Assembly: GCF_046250185.1 (NCBI RefSeq)
Contig: NZ_CP176469.1
DNA: 64,000 bases
DNA from: Litorimonas sp046250185
GTDB lineage: Bacteria; Pseudomonadota; Alphaproteobacteria; Caulobacterales; Maricaulaceae
Direction: 5' to 3' (one strand)
A program made the translations under genes and the position numbers. The notes under the pieces are model-generated. The model did not search any database. It saw only the letters and a list, made by a program, of their open reading frames with translations, and was not told the origin of the DNA. Shown here piece after piece: positions 9,541-17,894 of this stretch. Every line of letters begins with the position of its first letter. Positions within the stretch are counted from its first letter, which is position 1.

Positions 9541-10548
9541 ATGGATAAAAACACGACCTTAATGAGCTTGGACACGATCCGAGCCTTGGCGACAGACACG
9601 TTAATGGCGCATGGGTGCGACCGTGAAAATGCGGAGGCCGTTGCCGAAATTATCACGAAAGCGGAAGGCGACGGCTGTCACTCCCACGGCCTCATGCGGT
9701 TGCCAGGCTATGTCGCCACGCTGAAATCGGGCAAGGTCAACGGCAAGGCACGCCCGACGGTTAAACAATTAGCGCCCGCGATTGTGCAAGTGAATGGCCA
9801 TAACGGCTTTGCCCCATTAGCGCTACAAACAGGTCGCGCGGAATTAATTAAATCAGCTAAAACTTGCGGTATTGCTGCTATGCCTTTGATCGGCATCCAT
9901 CATTTCGCGGCTTTGTGGACAGAGGTCGAGCCTGTGGCAGAAGCGGGCTTGGTCGCCTTCGCTTGCACGTCCTATAAGCCCGCCGTTATTCCTGCGGGCG
10001 GTTCGCAGGCGTTATACGGCACGAACCCTATCTGCTTTGGCTGGCCCCGCATGGGGAAACCGCCCATGGTGTTTGATCAAGCGAGTTCCGTCATGGCGCG
10101 GGGCGAGGTTATGCTGGCAGCGCGAGAGGGGCACAAGCTTCCCGAAGGCGTTGGCGTCGATGCAGACGGTAACCCGTCCACGGACCCCGATGCCGTTCTT
10201 AAAGGCGCATTGTTGGCATTTGGCGGCTATAAAGGCAGTTCCATCGCGATGATGGTTGAATTGCTCGCGGGCGGCTTGATCGGTGAGAGCTTTAGTTTTG
10301 AGGCGGCCGCGCGCGATAATAATGACGGCGGGCCACCCCAAGGCGGCGAATTTATGCTGGCCATGGACCCGAACCTTTTTGGCGACCAATCAGGCTGGGC
10401 CGATCATGCCGAGGCGCTATTTGACCAAATCAAAGCGCAAGACGGTACGCGTCTGCCAGGGGAGCGGCGACACCGCGTTCGCGGCGAAAGCGAGGCTTCT
10501 GGCGTCGCCGTATCGAACATAATTTTGGATAAGATTAGAGCGCTTTAG
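9541..10548 (+). CDS. Ldh2 family NAD(P)H oxidoreductase
   Basis: A 335-residue member of the malate/L-lactate/ureidoglycolate dehydrogenase family (Ldh2), which also includes delta1-pyrroline-2-carboxylate and delta1-piperideine-2-carboxylate reductases. Family motifs visible: DGCHSHGLMRLPGYV near residue 40 with the catalytic His, GNPS, and LLAFGGYKGSSIAMMVELL near residue 224. ATG 9541 is preferred over ATG 9532 because AAGGGG lies 8-10 bases upstream of it. It is the first gene of a collinear set with an aldehyde dehydrogenase and a dipeptidase homologue. The combination with a ketoglutarate-semialdehyde-type dehydrogenase makes a cyclic imino acid (proline or hydroxyproline type) reductase role plausible, but that is inference. 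Confidence 0.85.
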   Translation: MDKNTTLMSLDTIRALATDTLMAHGCDRENAEAVAEIITKAEGDGCHSHGLMRLPGYVATLKSGKVNGKARPTVKQLAPAIVQVNGHNGFAPLALQTGRAELIKSAKTCGIAAMPLIGIHHFAALWTEVEPVAEAGLVAFACTSYKPAVIPAGGSQALYGTNPICFGWPRMGKPPMVFDQASSVMARGEVMLAAREGHKLPEGVGVDADGNPSTDPDAVLKGALLAFGGYKGSSIAMMVELLAGGLIGESFSFEAAARDNNDGGPPQGGEFMLAMDPNLFGDQSGWADHAEALFDQIKAQDGTRLPGERRHRVRGESEASGVAVSNIILDKIRAL

Positions 10549-10605
10549 GCTAGAGTATTAGCCACAACACACATACGAGCAAGATCTGAAAAAGATGGGA
10601 ACAGC

Positions 10606-12039
10606 ATGAACGATATTTACGGCAGCCTCATCAACGGTGAGTGGCATGATAGCGGCGCACAAATGCCCAATATCAACCCATCTGACACGTCTGACATTAT
10701 TGGGCATTTGGCGAGCGCCACGCCCGCTATGGTGAGCGACGCCATTGCTGCCGCGCGCGCGGCTCAACCCGCGTGGGAGGGCATGAAGCTCGAAGAGCGG
10801 AAAAACAGACTCCACGCGATTGGGCAGGAGTTAATTGATCGCTGCGACGAGATCGGCGAAGTACTGTCACGCGAAGAGGGTAAGCCCTTTGCCGAAGGAC
10901 GGGGCGAAACTTTTCGGGCGGGTGAGTTTTTTCAATACTATGCCGCGGAATGTCTGCGCCAAATCGGCGAGAGTGCGGCGTCTGTGCGGCCCGGCATCCA
11001 CATTGATATTACACGCGAAGCCGTCGGTGTGTTCGGCCTGATCACGCCGTGGAATTTCCCGACCGCTATTCCCGCTTGGAAGATGGGGCCAGCTTTGGCT
11101 TACGGGAATACGGTTGTGCTGAAGCCCTCAGAAATTGTTCCTGCCAGTTCTCACCTTATGGCCGAGGTTATCAATAAACACCTGCCAGAGGGCGTGTTCA
11201 ACATGGTCCAAGGCGGCGGTGAAATTGGCGCGGCTTTGTCGTCTGGTAAGATTGACGGTGTGTCATTCACGGGATCCGTCGCAACGGGCCGTAAAATTGC
11301 ACAGGCGGCTGTGCAAAATATGGCGCGGGTGCAGTGCGAAATGGGCAGTAAAAACCCGATTGTGATTACAGAACATGCCGATATTGACCTTGCTGTGGCG
11401 CAGTCCATCGTTGGCGCCTTTGGCGCGTCGGGCCAAAAATGCACCGCCTCCTCGCGCCTGATCGTTGATGCGAAAGTCCACGATGAATTTGTTGAAAAAC
11501 TTGCGAAAGCGGCAGAGGCGAAAAAAGTCGGTCACGCGCTCGCAGACGGCACAGAGCTTGGCCCTGTTGTAACTGAAGGACAGATGGATAAAATTCTGGG
11601 CTATATGAAATTGGCTCAGGATGAAGGCGGCGATTTGGTCACGGGCGGTGAGCGTTTAGACCGCGACACGGAGGGCTATTACCTTGCGCCGACAGTCTTT
11701 GCAGGCACGAAAAATGATATGCGGGTTAACCGCGAAGAAGTCTTCGGCCCCATGACATGCGTCATCAAAGTCGACGGATTTGACGAAGGTCTAGCAACGG
11801 CGAACGACACTGAATTCGGCTTGTCTGCTGCGATCATCACGCAAAATCTAAAAGAAGCCGAGCATTTCAAACGCGGCGCAAAATTCGGCTGTACCTTGGT
11901 CAATTTACCCACGGCTGGCCTTGATTACCACGTGCCATTTGGCGGGCGTAACGCCTCCAGCTACGGCCCAAGAGAGCAGGGTGAGCATGCCAAAGACTTC
12001 TACACGATCATGAAAACCAGCTACACGAACCCGGGGTAA
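10606..12039 (+). CDS. aldehyde dehydrogenase, ketoglutarate-semialdehyde type
   Basis: A 477-residue NAD(P)-dependent aldehyde dehydrogenase. Seen: the Asn of the oxyanion hole in LITPWNFP (about residue 150), the cofactor loop FTGSVATGRKI, the general base in CEMGSKNP (about 250), the nucleophile in ASGQKCTASSRL (about 280), and the C-terminal motif VPFGGRNASSYGPREQG. The last motif is typical of alpha-ketoglutarate-semialdehyde dehydrogenases of sugar-acid and hydroxyproline pathways. Start ATG 10606 follows the sequence GGGAACAGC. It lies 57 bases after the Ldh2 gene and 4 bases before the dipeptidase homologue. The substrate assignment is by motif only. Confidence 0.9.
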   Translation: MNDIYGSLINGEWHDSGAQMPNINPSDTSDIIGHLASATPAMVSDAIAAARAAQPAWEGMKLEERKNRLHAIGQELIDRCDEIGEVLSREEGKPFAEGRGETFRAGEFFQYYAAECLRQIGESAASVRPGIHIDITREAVGVFGLITPWNFPTAIPAWKMGPALAYGNTVVLKPSEIVPASSHLMAEVINKHLPEGVFNMVQGGGEIGAALSSGKIDGVSFTGSVATGRKIAQAAVQNMARVQCEMGSKNPIVITEHADIDLAVAQSIVGAFGASGQKCTASSRLIVDAKVHDEFVEKLAKAAEAKKVGHALADGTELGPVVTEGQMDKILGYMKLAQDEGGDLVTGGERLDRDTEGYYLAPTVFAGTKNDMRVNREEVFGPMTCVIKVDGFDEGLATANDTEFGLSAAIITQNLKEAEHFKRGAKFGCTLVNLPTAGLDYHVPFGGRNASSYGPREQGEHAKDFYTIMKTSYTNPG

Positions 12040-12043
12040 AACT

Positions 12044-13033
12044 GTGCTGATCATTGACGCCCTACAATATGTAAATTGGACGCGCGAGCTTTTTGAAGAG
12101 GCGAAGGCGGGCGGCGTGAATGCAATCCATGTGACGATCGCTTATTGGGAGAATACGCGCGACACGCTGGAAAATATAGGTGATTGGCGACGCCGCTTTC
12201 GGGACCACGCCGACCTTATTATGCTCGTGCGGCAAGCTGATGATATTCTAACGGCGCAGCGTGAGGGGAAAGTCGGGATTATTCTTGGCTTCCAAAATTG
12301 CTCCCCGATCGAAGATGACTTGCGCATGGTCGAAACCCTCTATGATCAGGGCGCACGGATTATGCAGCTGACCTATAACAATCAAAGCCTGCTCGCGACG
12401 GGGTGTTATGAGGACGGCGATAGCGGCGTGACGCGCTTTGGCCGCGAAGTGATCAAAGAAATGAACCGCGTCGGCATGATCATCGATATGAGCCACAGTG
12501 CGGAACACTCGACCTTGCAAACAATCGAACTGTCAGAGCGCCCCATCGCGATCACGCACGCCAACCCCTCGCGCTGGCATGAAGCTCTACGGAATAAATC
12601 TGACGATGTCTTGCGTGCCTTGGGCGAGAGCGGCGGCATGCTCGGATTTTCGATGTATCCTTTCCATCTGCACGGCGGGCCAGACTGCACGCTGGATGAT
12701 TTCTGCGGCATGATCATGGACACAGCGGAGTTAATGGGCGTCGATCATATCGGCATCGGGTCTGACCTCTGTCAGAACTGGGGATATGAGACGTTGGAGT
12801 GGATGCGGTCTGGCAAATGGACGTTTAAGCCTGACTTCGGCGAAGGCTCTGCCATCAACGCTGATTGGCCGCGCCAACCCGAATGGTTCCAGTCATCCAA
12901 AGATTTTTGCAATATTGCCAGCGGCTTATCGGCCAAAGGTATGAGCCAAAAAGATGTCGACAAGGTCATGGGCGAAAACTGGTTTCGCTTCTTCCAAAAC
13001 GGGTTCAAACCCGCTGGCGTGGGGGCCCTCTAA
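12044..13033 (+). CDS. membrane dipeptidase (M19)-like protein, altered metal site
   Basis: A 329-residue amidohydrolase-fold protein starting at GTG 12044. It belongs to the M19 (renal dipeptidase) family by MIIDMSHSAEHST and PIAITHANPSRWH, which carry the two C-terminal metal-ligand histidines, and by the ending VMGENWFRF. The N-terminal DGHND motif expected to supply His and Asp ligands reads DALQYVNWTREL, and the bridging Glu region reads GFQNCSPIE. The same changes occur, as I recall, in P. aeruginosa PA5396, a protein encoded beside the dimethylglycine genes dgcAB. A role in betaine-related catabolism rather than ordinary dipeptide cleavage is therefore likely, but the reaction is unknown. 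Its stop overlaps the next start (TAATG). Confidence 0.85.
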   Translation: MLIIDALQYVNWTRELFEEAKAGGVNAIHVTIAYWENTRDTLENIGDWRRRFRDHADLIMLVRQADDILTAQREGKVGIILGFQNCSPIEDDLRMVETLYDQGARIMQLTYNNQSLLATGCYEDGDSGVTRFGREVIKEMNRVGMIIDMSHSAEHSTLQTIELSERPIAITHANPSRWHEALRNKSDDVLRALGESGGMLGFSMYPFHLHGGPDCTLDDFCGMIMDTAELMGVDHIGIGSDLCQNWGYETLEWMRSGKWTFKPDFGEGSAINADWPRQPEWFQSSKDFCNIASGLSAKGMSQKDVDKVMGENWFRFFQNGFKPAGVGAL

Positions 13034-14742
13034 TGGTGATGCGCGTGCCGCATATCGGTGACGAAAGTCTTGATCTTCGGCCAGCCAGCATTGTCATGAA
13101 CCTCGCGCGCCTCGGCACGCTCTACCCCTATCCCCTCAGTTTCATGCGTAGCCTTGTGCGGCGTATTTTACGAGAGGCATGGGAAATTAAACGTGTACGG
13201 ACGGCCTTGTGTGACGGCGGCTTTGGGGACGTTGTCTACGAAATTCAAACGCCAAATGCGCTCTTTAGCTATGTCGTCTTCGCCAAATATATTGACCCTG
13301 ATCGGCGCAGTGATCGCGTTATCGCCGATGATTGGGATTTGACTGTGACGCTATGTGAGGGGCGGGTTGACGCGGAAAGGCTGGAATTTCTGCGCGCCAA
13401 TGTGCCGCTGCAGGAAAATGGCCGTGTTGACGCAAGCTGTATCGTGCTATCGCGCGCCAATAAATCCGTGCGTAATTTTGACTATGTTGTCGACGGTTTA
13501 GCGCGCGGGGAGCAGCCAGATTTAGACCATATGGCCAAGGTCGGATATCTCTACCGCACGACAGCAGTTTACGGCTCTGGCAAGTTCGGCATGGCGGATT
13601 GGAACAAAGTCCGAGAGGCCTATCCCGATTTCGCAAGACCTTTTGCAGCGGAAATGTTCTCGTGTTTTCTGATTCGAGACTTCAGCCTATTCCAAGCTGA
13701 TTATGTCGCGCAACGCCGCGCCCCTGATACGGCGGTGGCCATGACGCCTGAAATCAAGCGCTATGTCGGGATTGGTAATGCGACAGGTTTGGGCATGGCG
13801 CCCTTTCTGATACACCACCCGCTATTAATTAATAACTGGATCGAAGTGCGCGAGACAGCCTTGGCACGGGTGAAACGGGACGGCGAGGTTACAGCGAAGA
13901 CCCGCGGTGATCTCAGTTGTCTGGCAGAAAAAGCGCAGATGCATTTGTCGCAAATCACAACGGATAATGCCGATCAGAACGAGATTAACCGCACTGCGGT
14001 TAGGGACTTAACGGCGGTCATGGCATGGCTGCAGACGCAAGATAAGTTGGAAAAATGGACGCAGCTAACAGATTACGTCGCGGCGCATTTTGGCCATGAG
14101 GCGCAAGAAATCGTCAATGCACTTCTGCTCGAATTGCACCCCGAAACATTCACAGACCTTGAACCAGACTTGTCCATTGAAGAGCGGTATGACCTCGTCC
14201 CTCACATGCGATTGTCTGATTTGGCCGCCGTGATCGAAGATAAATACCGTTGGGCGCTGGCGGTTGATTTTTCCACGGATGCAGGGCTTGGGACGTTCTG
14301 GTACCGCTCCGTCGAGAAGCAAGAGCCGCGCCTCGGACAAAGCCATAAAGAGCCAGGTTATCGCAGACAAATGTTTATGGGTGTAGCGTATCAAGTGCGA
14401 CGCGCCTATGACGATATTCTGGCCCGCAATGGCGATATGACGACCGCTGAATTCGTCCTAGCGCACCCCGAACACCGCGCTATTATTCGCCGTATTCAAA
14501 CCATGGCGCAGACGCGTTACGGCGAGATACAGGCAAACCTTTTAGATGCCGATGTGCTGCCCATTCATTTGCTGAGGTGCAAGCTATCATTCTTCGGGGT
14601 CGGAAAATTTGATCCGCGTTCTCGGTTATGGGTGCGCAATACGATGTTTCAAGGTGCGCCGCTGATCCGTGATATTGGTCAAATGACAGATGATATTTGG
14701 TGCTTCCCGATCAAGCCTGACGCCGATGTCGTCCCCGCTTAA
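13033..14742 (+). CDS. uncharacterised 569-residue protein
   Basis: I do not recognise this family. Start ATG 13033 overlaps the stop of the dipeptidase homologue as TAATG, which supports translational coupling; a longer open frame reaching upstream is an overlap artefact. The protein (MVMRVPHIGDESLDLRPASI) appears soluble, with no signal peptide, no clear membrane segment and no recognised nucleotide-binding or metal motif. It contains conserved-looking stretches such as VYGSGKFGMADW (about residue 180) and MYNP-free C-terminal segments ending in WCFPIKPDADVVPA. Its 3' end overlaps the DUF3726 gene by 17 bases. Genome context links it to the Ldh2, aldehyde dehydrogenase and dipeptidase-like genes; function unknown. 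Confidence 0.88.
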   Translation: MVMRVPHIGDESLDLRPASIVMNLARLGTLYPYPLSFMRSLVRRILREAWEIKRVRTALCDGGFGDVVYEIQTPNALFSYVVFAKYIDPDRRSDRVIADDWDLTVTLCEGRVDAERLEFLRANVPLQENGRVDASCIVLSRANKSVRNFDYVVDGLARGEQPDLDHMAKVGYLYRTTAVYGSGKFGMADWNKVREAYPDFARPFAAEMFSCFLIRDFSLFQADYVAQRRAPDTAVAMTPEIKRYVGIGNATGLGMAPFLIHHPLLINNWIEVRETALARVKRDGEVTAKTRGDLSCLAEKAQMHLSQITTDNADQNEINRTAVRDLTAVMAWLQTQDKLEKWTQLTDYVAAHFGHEAQEIVNALLLELHPETFTDLEPDLSIEERYDLVPHMRLSDLAAVIEDKYRWALAVDFSTDAGLGTFWYRSVEKQEPRLGQSHKEPGYRRQMFMGVAYQVRRAYDDILARNGDMTTAEFVLAHPEHRAIIRRIQTMAQTRYGEIQANLLDADVLPIHLLRCKLSFFGVGKFDPRSRLWVRNTMFQGAPLIRDIGQMTDDIWCFPIKPDADVVPA

Positions 14743-15310
14743 ACTATCGCGCAACGAATTATTGTCCTTGTTGAAATCTGCTTTCCAAGGGCTTTATAAA
14801 CATGATCAAGATTTTAGTGCCATGGCGGAGACCGTCTTGTGGCTAGAGATGCACGGCTTTGGCGGAGTGGAACTGCTGATTGGGGCGCTGGGGAGTGATT
14901 ACGATCTGCCGACTTGCCCGGCTAAGTTAGAGAGAACACAAGCTGGATATATATTTGAGGGCGGCGGGGTGTCTGCAATCATATGCGCGCACAATATCGC
15001 TGACCTCATGTCCACTATGGTCGTTCAAAACACTGACGCTGTCATGCAAATCCGCGGCGTGACGGAGCCAGAGGCACTCGCTGTCCTCCCCGAATTGTGC
15101 GAGCGACAGGGTGTGCGGATTTATCCCCACCATTTGCCGAGCCACGCCCACCTCTTGCAGCCCTTGTCCAAGGCCAGCCGACAAACTTTTAACGATAATT
15201 TGCAAAACGGAATAGCTATTCGCCGCGATCATTACGACATTTTATCGAGTATCGCAGCGCGGATATTGGTCGAATCGACGGAGCAATCCCGTCGCGGAGC
15301 GGGTGAATAA
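14726..15310 (+). CDS. DUF3726 domain protein
   Basis: A 194-residue protein starting at ATG 14726 inside the end of the previous gene. The N-terminus KLSRNELLSLLKSAFQGLYK, then AETVLWLEMHGFGGVELL, matches the pattern I know for DUF3726 proteins, a family without known function found in marine alphaproteobacteria. No catalytic motif is evident; the middle contains a Gly-rich patch FEGGGVSAIICAHN. It ends the five-gene module (9541-15310); 134 bases separate it from the dimethylglycine/sarcosine operon. It may be an accessory factor for the neighbouring enzymes, but that is inference from position. Confidence 0.75.
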   Translation: MSSPLKLSRNELLSLLKSAFQGLYKHDQDFSAMAETVLWLEMHGFGGVELLIGALGSDYDLPTCPAKLERTQAGYIFEGGGVSAIICAHNIADLMSTMVVQNTDAVMQIRGVTEPEALAVLPELCERQGVRIYPHHLPSHAHLLQPLSKASRQTFNDNLQNGIAIRRDHYDILSSIAARILVESTEQSRRGAGE

Positions 15311-15379
15311 GTCATCGCCGCGATAGAAGCGCTGCCCCTGCTTCCAAACATTAGCGACACTTATACACGCTGATGCTGT

Positions 15380-15406
15380 TTGACGCATTTAAACCCTCAA
15401 TATAGG
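15380..15406 (+). promoter_or_regulatory. possible promoter of the DMGDH-sox operon
   Basis: TTGACG at 15380-15385 and TATAGG at 15401-15406 resemble -35 and -10 boxes, with a slightly short 15-base spacer, about 40 bases upstream of the DMGDH-like start. This is weak evidence based on two hexamers only. Confidence 0.3.
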
Positions 15407-15444
15407 GGCTAATCTAAAGCACAAATCAAATGGGAACAGGCGCC

Positions 15445-17892
15445 ATGAGCGACATTCAATCAACAGCAAAAGTGGTCGTTATCGGGGGCGGTGTCGTCGG
15501 TGTATCGACCCTTTATCACTTGGTCAAAAAGGGCTGGACGGACGTCTGTCTGATCGAGCGGAAAGAGCTGACATCTGGCTCGACATGGCATGCAGCGGGT
15601 CTGCTGCCGCTCTTTAATATGAGCTATTCTGTCGGGCAGTTACACAAATATTCTGTCAATTTGTACAAGCGGCTGGAAGCTGAAACGGGCCAAGACGTCG
15701 GCATCCGTCCCGTCTCCAATATTCGGCTCGCGACCAATCAAGATCGCATGGATGAGTATCTGCAATATGCGGGTGTGGCGCAGACGATCGGCGTTGAAGT
15801 TAAATTTATGACCCCCGAAGAAGTCGTAGAAATTTGGCCGTTCGCCAAAAAAGACGGCTTGATCGGCGCGATGCGTCATCCCGAAGACGGCTATGTGCAG
15901 CCAGCGGACCTCACGCAGGCTTTGGCGAAAGGCGCCCGTGAGGGCGGCGCAAAAATTCACCGCTATACGACTGTCACAGGCATTGACCAAATGGATGACG
16001 GGATGTGGAAAGTGAAGACAGATAAAGGCGACATTATCGCGGAGCATGTTGTCTCTTGTACAGGTAACTTTGCACGAAAAACGGGCGAAATGATTGGCCT
16101 AGATATTCCAGTGGTCCCGGTCGAGCATCAATACATAGTCACCGAAGCGCATCCTGATATCGTCGCCCGCCGCAAAGATGGTGAGCCAGAACTGGGTGTT
16201 CTGCGCGAGTCGGACGGCAGTTGGTATATGCGCGAAGAAGCGGGCGGCCTGATCCTCGGGCCTTATGAACACGGCGCGCCAGCGTGCTATGTCGACGGCC
16301 CAGATGATCAATCTGAATATGAGCTATTCCAAGAAGACCTCGATCGCCTCATGCCGCATATTGAGAGCGCGATTAACCGCGTGCCGATCTTTGAAAATAT
16401 GGGCATCAAAAAAGTCTATAACGGCGCGATTGCCTACACGCCCGATGGCAACCCGATTGTCGGGCCAGCTTGGGATAAGAAAAACTTCTGGCTGAACGAA
16501 GGTCACAGTTTCGGGATCACGGCGGCTGGCGGGGCAGGCTGGCAGTTGGCAGAATGGATTGTCGAGGGCGAGCCGACCGTTGATATGATGGGCGTCGACC
16601 CGCGCCGTTTTGGTCCCTATGCGACCAAAAGCTACCTGATTGAGAAAAACGAAGAGGCATATGCAGACGTTTTTGAAATTCACTATCCTGATGAAGAGCG
16701 CTCTGCAGCGCGACCCCTGCGGACATCACCTTGTTATGACCGCCTAAAAGCCAAAGGCGCCGTGTTCGGACAGCTCTTTGGCTGGGAACGCGCCAACTGG
16801 TTTGCCCCTGAAGGCGTCGAGCAAAAAGACGATTGGTCTTTCCGCCGCTCGTCTTATTTCGAGCATGTCGGCAATGAGGCGAAGAACGTCGCAGAAAATG
16901 TCGGTGTGCTGGACATGACAGCTTTTGCCAAATGCCGTATCCAAGGGCCAGGCGCGGTGAAATTTCTCAATCGGATTTTAGCCCAAAAAATGCCCGTCAC
17001 GATTGGCCGCCTGGCGCTCTGCCATGGCCTGACAAACAAAGGTGGCGTCCATTCTGAATTTACCGTGCAGCGCGAGAGCAAGGATAGTTTCTATCTTGTA
17101 TCGGCGGGCGCGTATCACCGCTTGGATCATGACTGGCTGCGCAAGCATATGCCAACGGACGGATCTGTGCAGATGACAGACCTGACCAATGCCATGGGCG
17201 TTCTGGTCGTGGCAGGGCCGAAAGCGCGAGATTTGCTGCAGCCGATTTGTGGGTCTAACCTGTCCAATGAAACCTTCCCGTGGTTGACGGGGCAGGAGAC
17301 ATATGTCGGCCACGCCCCCGTTAAATTGCTGCGCGTCAACTTCGTGGGTGAGCTAGGCTGGGAAATCCACCACCCGATCGAATATCAAAATCATATTTTT
17401 GATGCATTGTTTAAACACGGCGACAAGCATGGCCTGAAACCTTTTGGTATTCGTGCAATGAATTCTATGCGCCTAGAAAAATCCTACCGCTTGGTCGGCA
17501 CAGAAATGTCGATTGAATACTCAGCCTATGAGTCGGGCTTACACCGCTTTGTAAACCTCAAGAAAAAAGACGGATTTATCGGTCGCGATGCTTTGCTCGA
17601 ATGGGAGAAGCGCGGGTTTGAAAACGCGTTTGTCACGCTCGAAGTGATGAATGTTGATGATGCGGACGTCATCGGTAACAATCCGATTTATAAAGACGGC
17701 GAAGTCATAGGCCGCGCAACAGGTGGCGGCTTTGGCTGGCGCATGAACAAGTCACTCGCACTCGCCATGGTGCATCCTACACATTCTGCGATTGGCACGG
17801 ATCTTGAGATTGAAATTCTCGGCAAGCGCTATAAATGTCGTGTGCTGGAAGACAGCCCGCACGACCCAACCAATGAGAAGCTCAGAAGCTAG
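15445..17892 (+). CDS. dimethylglycine/sarcosine dehydrogenase-like flavoprotein with THF domain
   Basis: This 815-residue protein has the four-part DMGDH architecture: an N-terminal FAD-binding DAO domain (VVVIGGGVVGVSTLYHLVKK), the SGSTWHAAGLLP motif whose His carries covalent FAD in DMGDH and sarcosine dehydrogenase, an FAO_M region around residues 370-430, and C-terminal GcvT-type folate domains (from about 445, with GELGWEIHHPIEY). It is predicted to demethylate N,N-dimethylglycine (or sarcosine) and hand the carbon to tetrahydrofolate as 5,10-methylene-THF. ATG 15445 is preferred over ATG 15430. It leads an operon with soxBDAG two bases downstream, so dimethylglycine is the more likely substrate. 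Electrons would go to ETF. Confidence 0.87.
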   Translation: MSDIQSTAKVVVIGGGVVGVSTLYHLVKKGWTDVCLIERKELTSGSTWHAAGLLPLFNMSYSVGQLHKYSVNLYKRLEAETGQDVGIRPVSNIRLATNQDRMDEYLQYAGVAQTIGVEVKFMTPEEVVEIWPFAKKDGLIGAMRHPEDGYVQPADLTQALAKGAREGGAKIHRYTTVTGIDQMDDGMWKVKTDKGDIIAEHVVSCTGNFARKTGEMIGLDIPVVPVEHQYIVTEAHPDIVARRKDGEPELGVLRESDGSWYMREEAGGLILGPYEHGAPACYVDGPDDQSEYELFQEDLDRLMPHIESAINRVPIFENMGIKKVYNGAIAYTPDGNPIVGPAWDKKNFWLNEGHSFGITAAGGAGWQLAEWIVEGEPTVDMMGVDPRRFGPYATKSYLIEKNEEAYADVFEIHYPDEERSAARPLRTSPCYDRLKAKGAVFGQLFGWERANWFAPEGVEQKDDWSFRRSSYFEHVGNEAKNVAENVGVLDMTAFAKCRIQGPGAVKFLNRILAQKMPVTIGRLALCHGLTNKGGVHSEFTVQRESKDSFYLVSAGAYHRLDHDWLRKHMPTDGSVQMTDLTNAMGVLVVAGPKARDLLQPICGSNLSNETFPWLTGQETYVGHAPVKLLRVNFVGELGWEIHHPIEYQNHIFDALFKHGDKHGLKPFGIRAMNSMRLEKSYRLVGTEMSIEYSAYESGLHRFVNLKKKDGFIGRDALLEWEKRGFENAFVTLEVMNVDDADVIGNNPIYKDGEVIGRATGGGFGWRMNKSLALAMVHPTHSAIGTDLEIEILGKRYKCRVLEDSPHDPTNEKLRS

Positions 17893-17894
17893 CC

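Noticed and set aside
12865..13032. Upstream extension of the 569-residue protein
   Set aside because: The extension lies in the coding region of the dipeptidase homologue; the TAATG coupling at 13033 is a better start.
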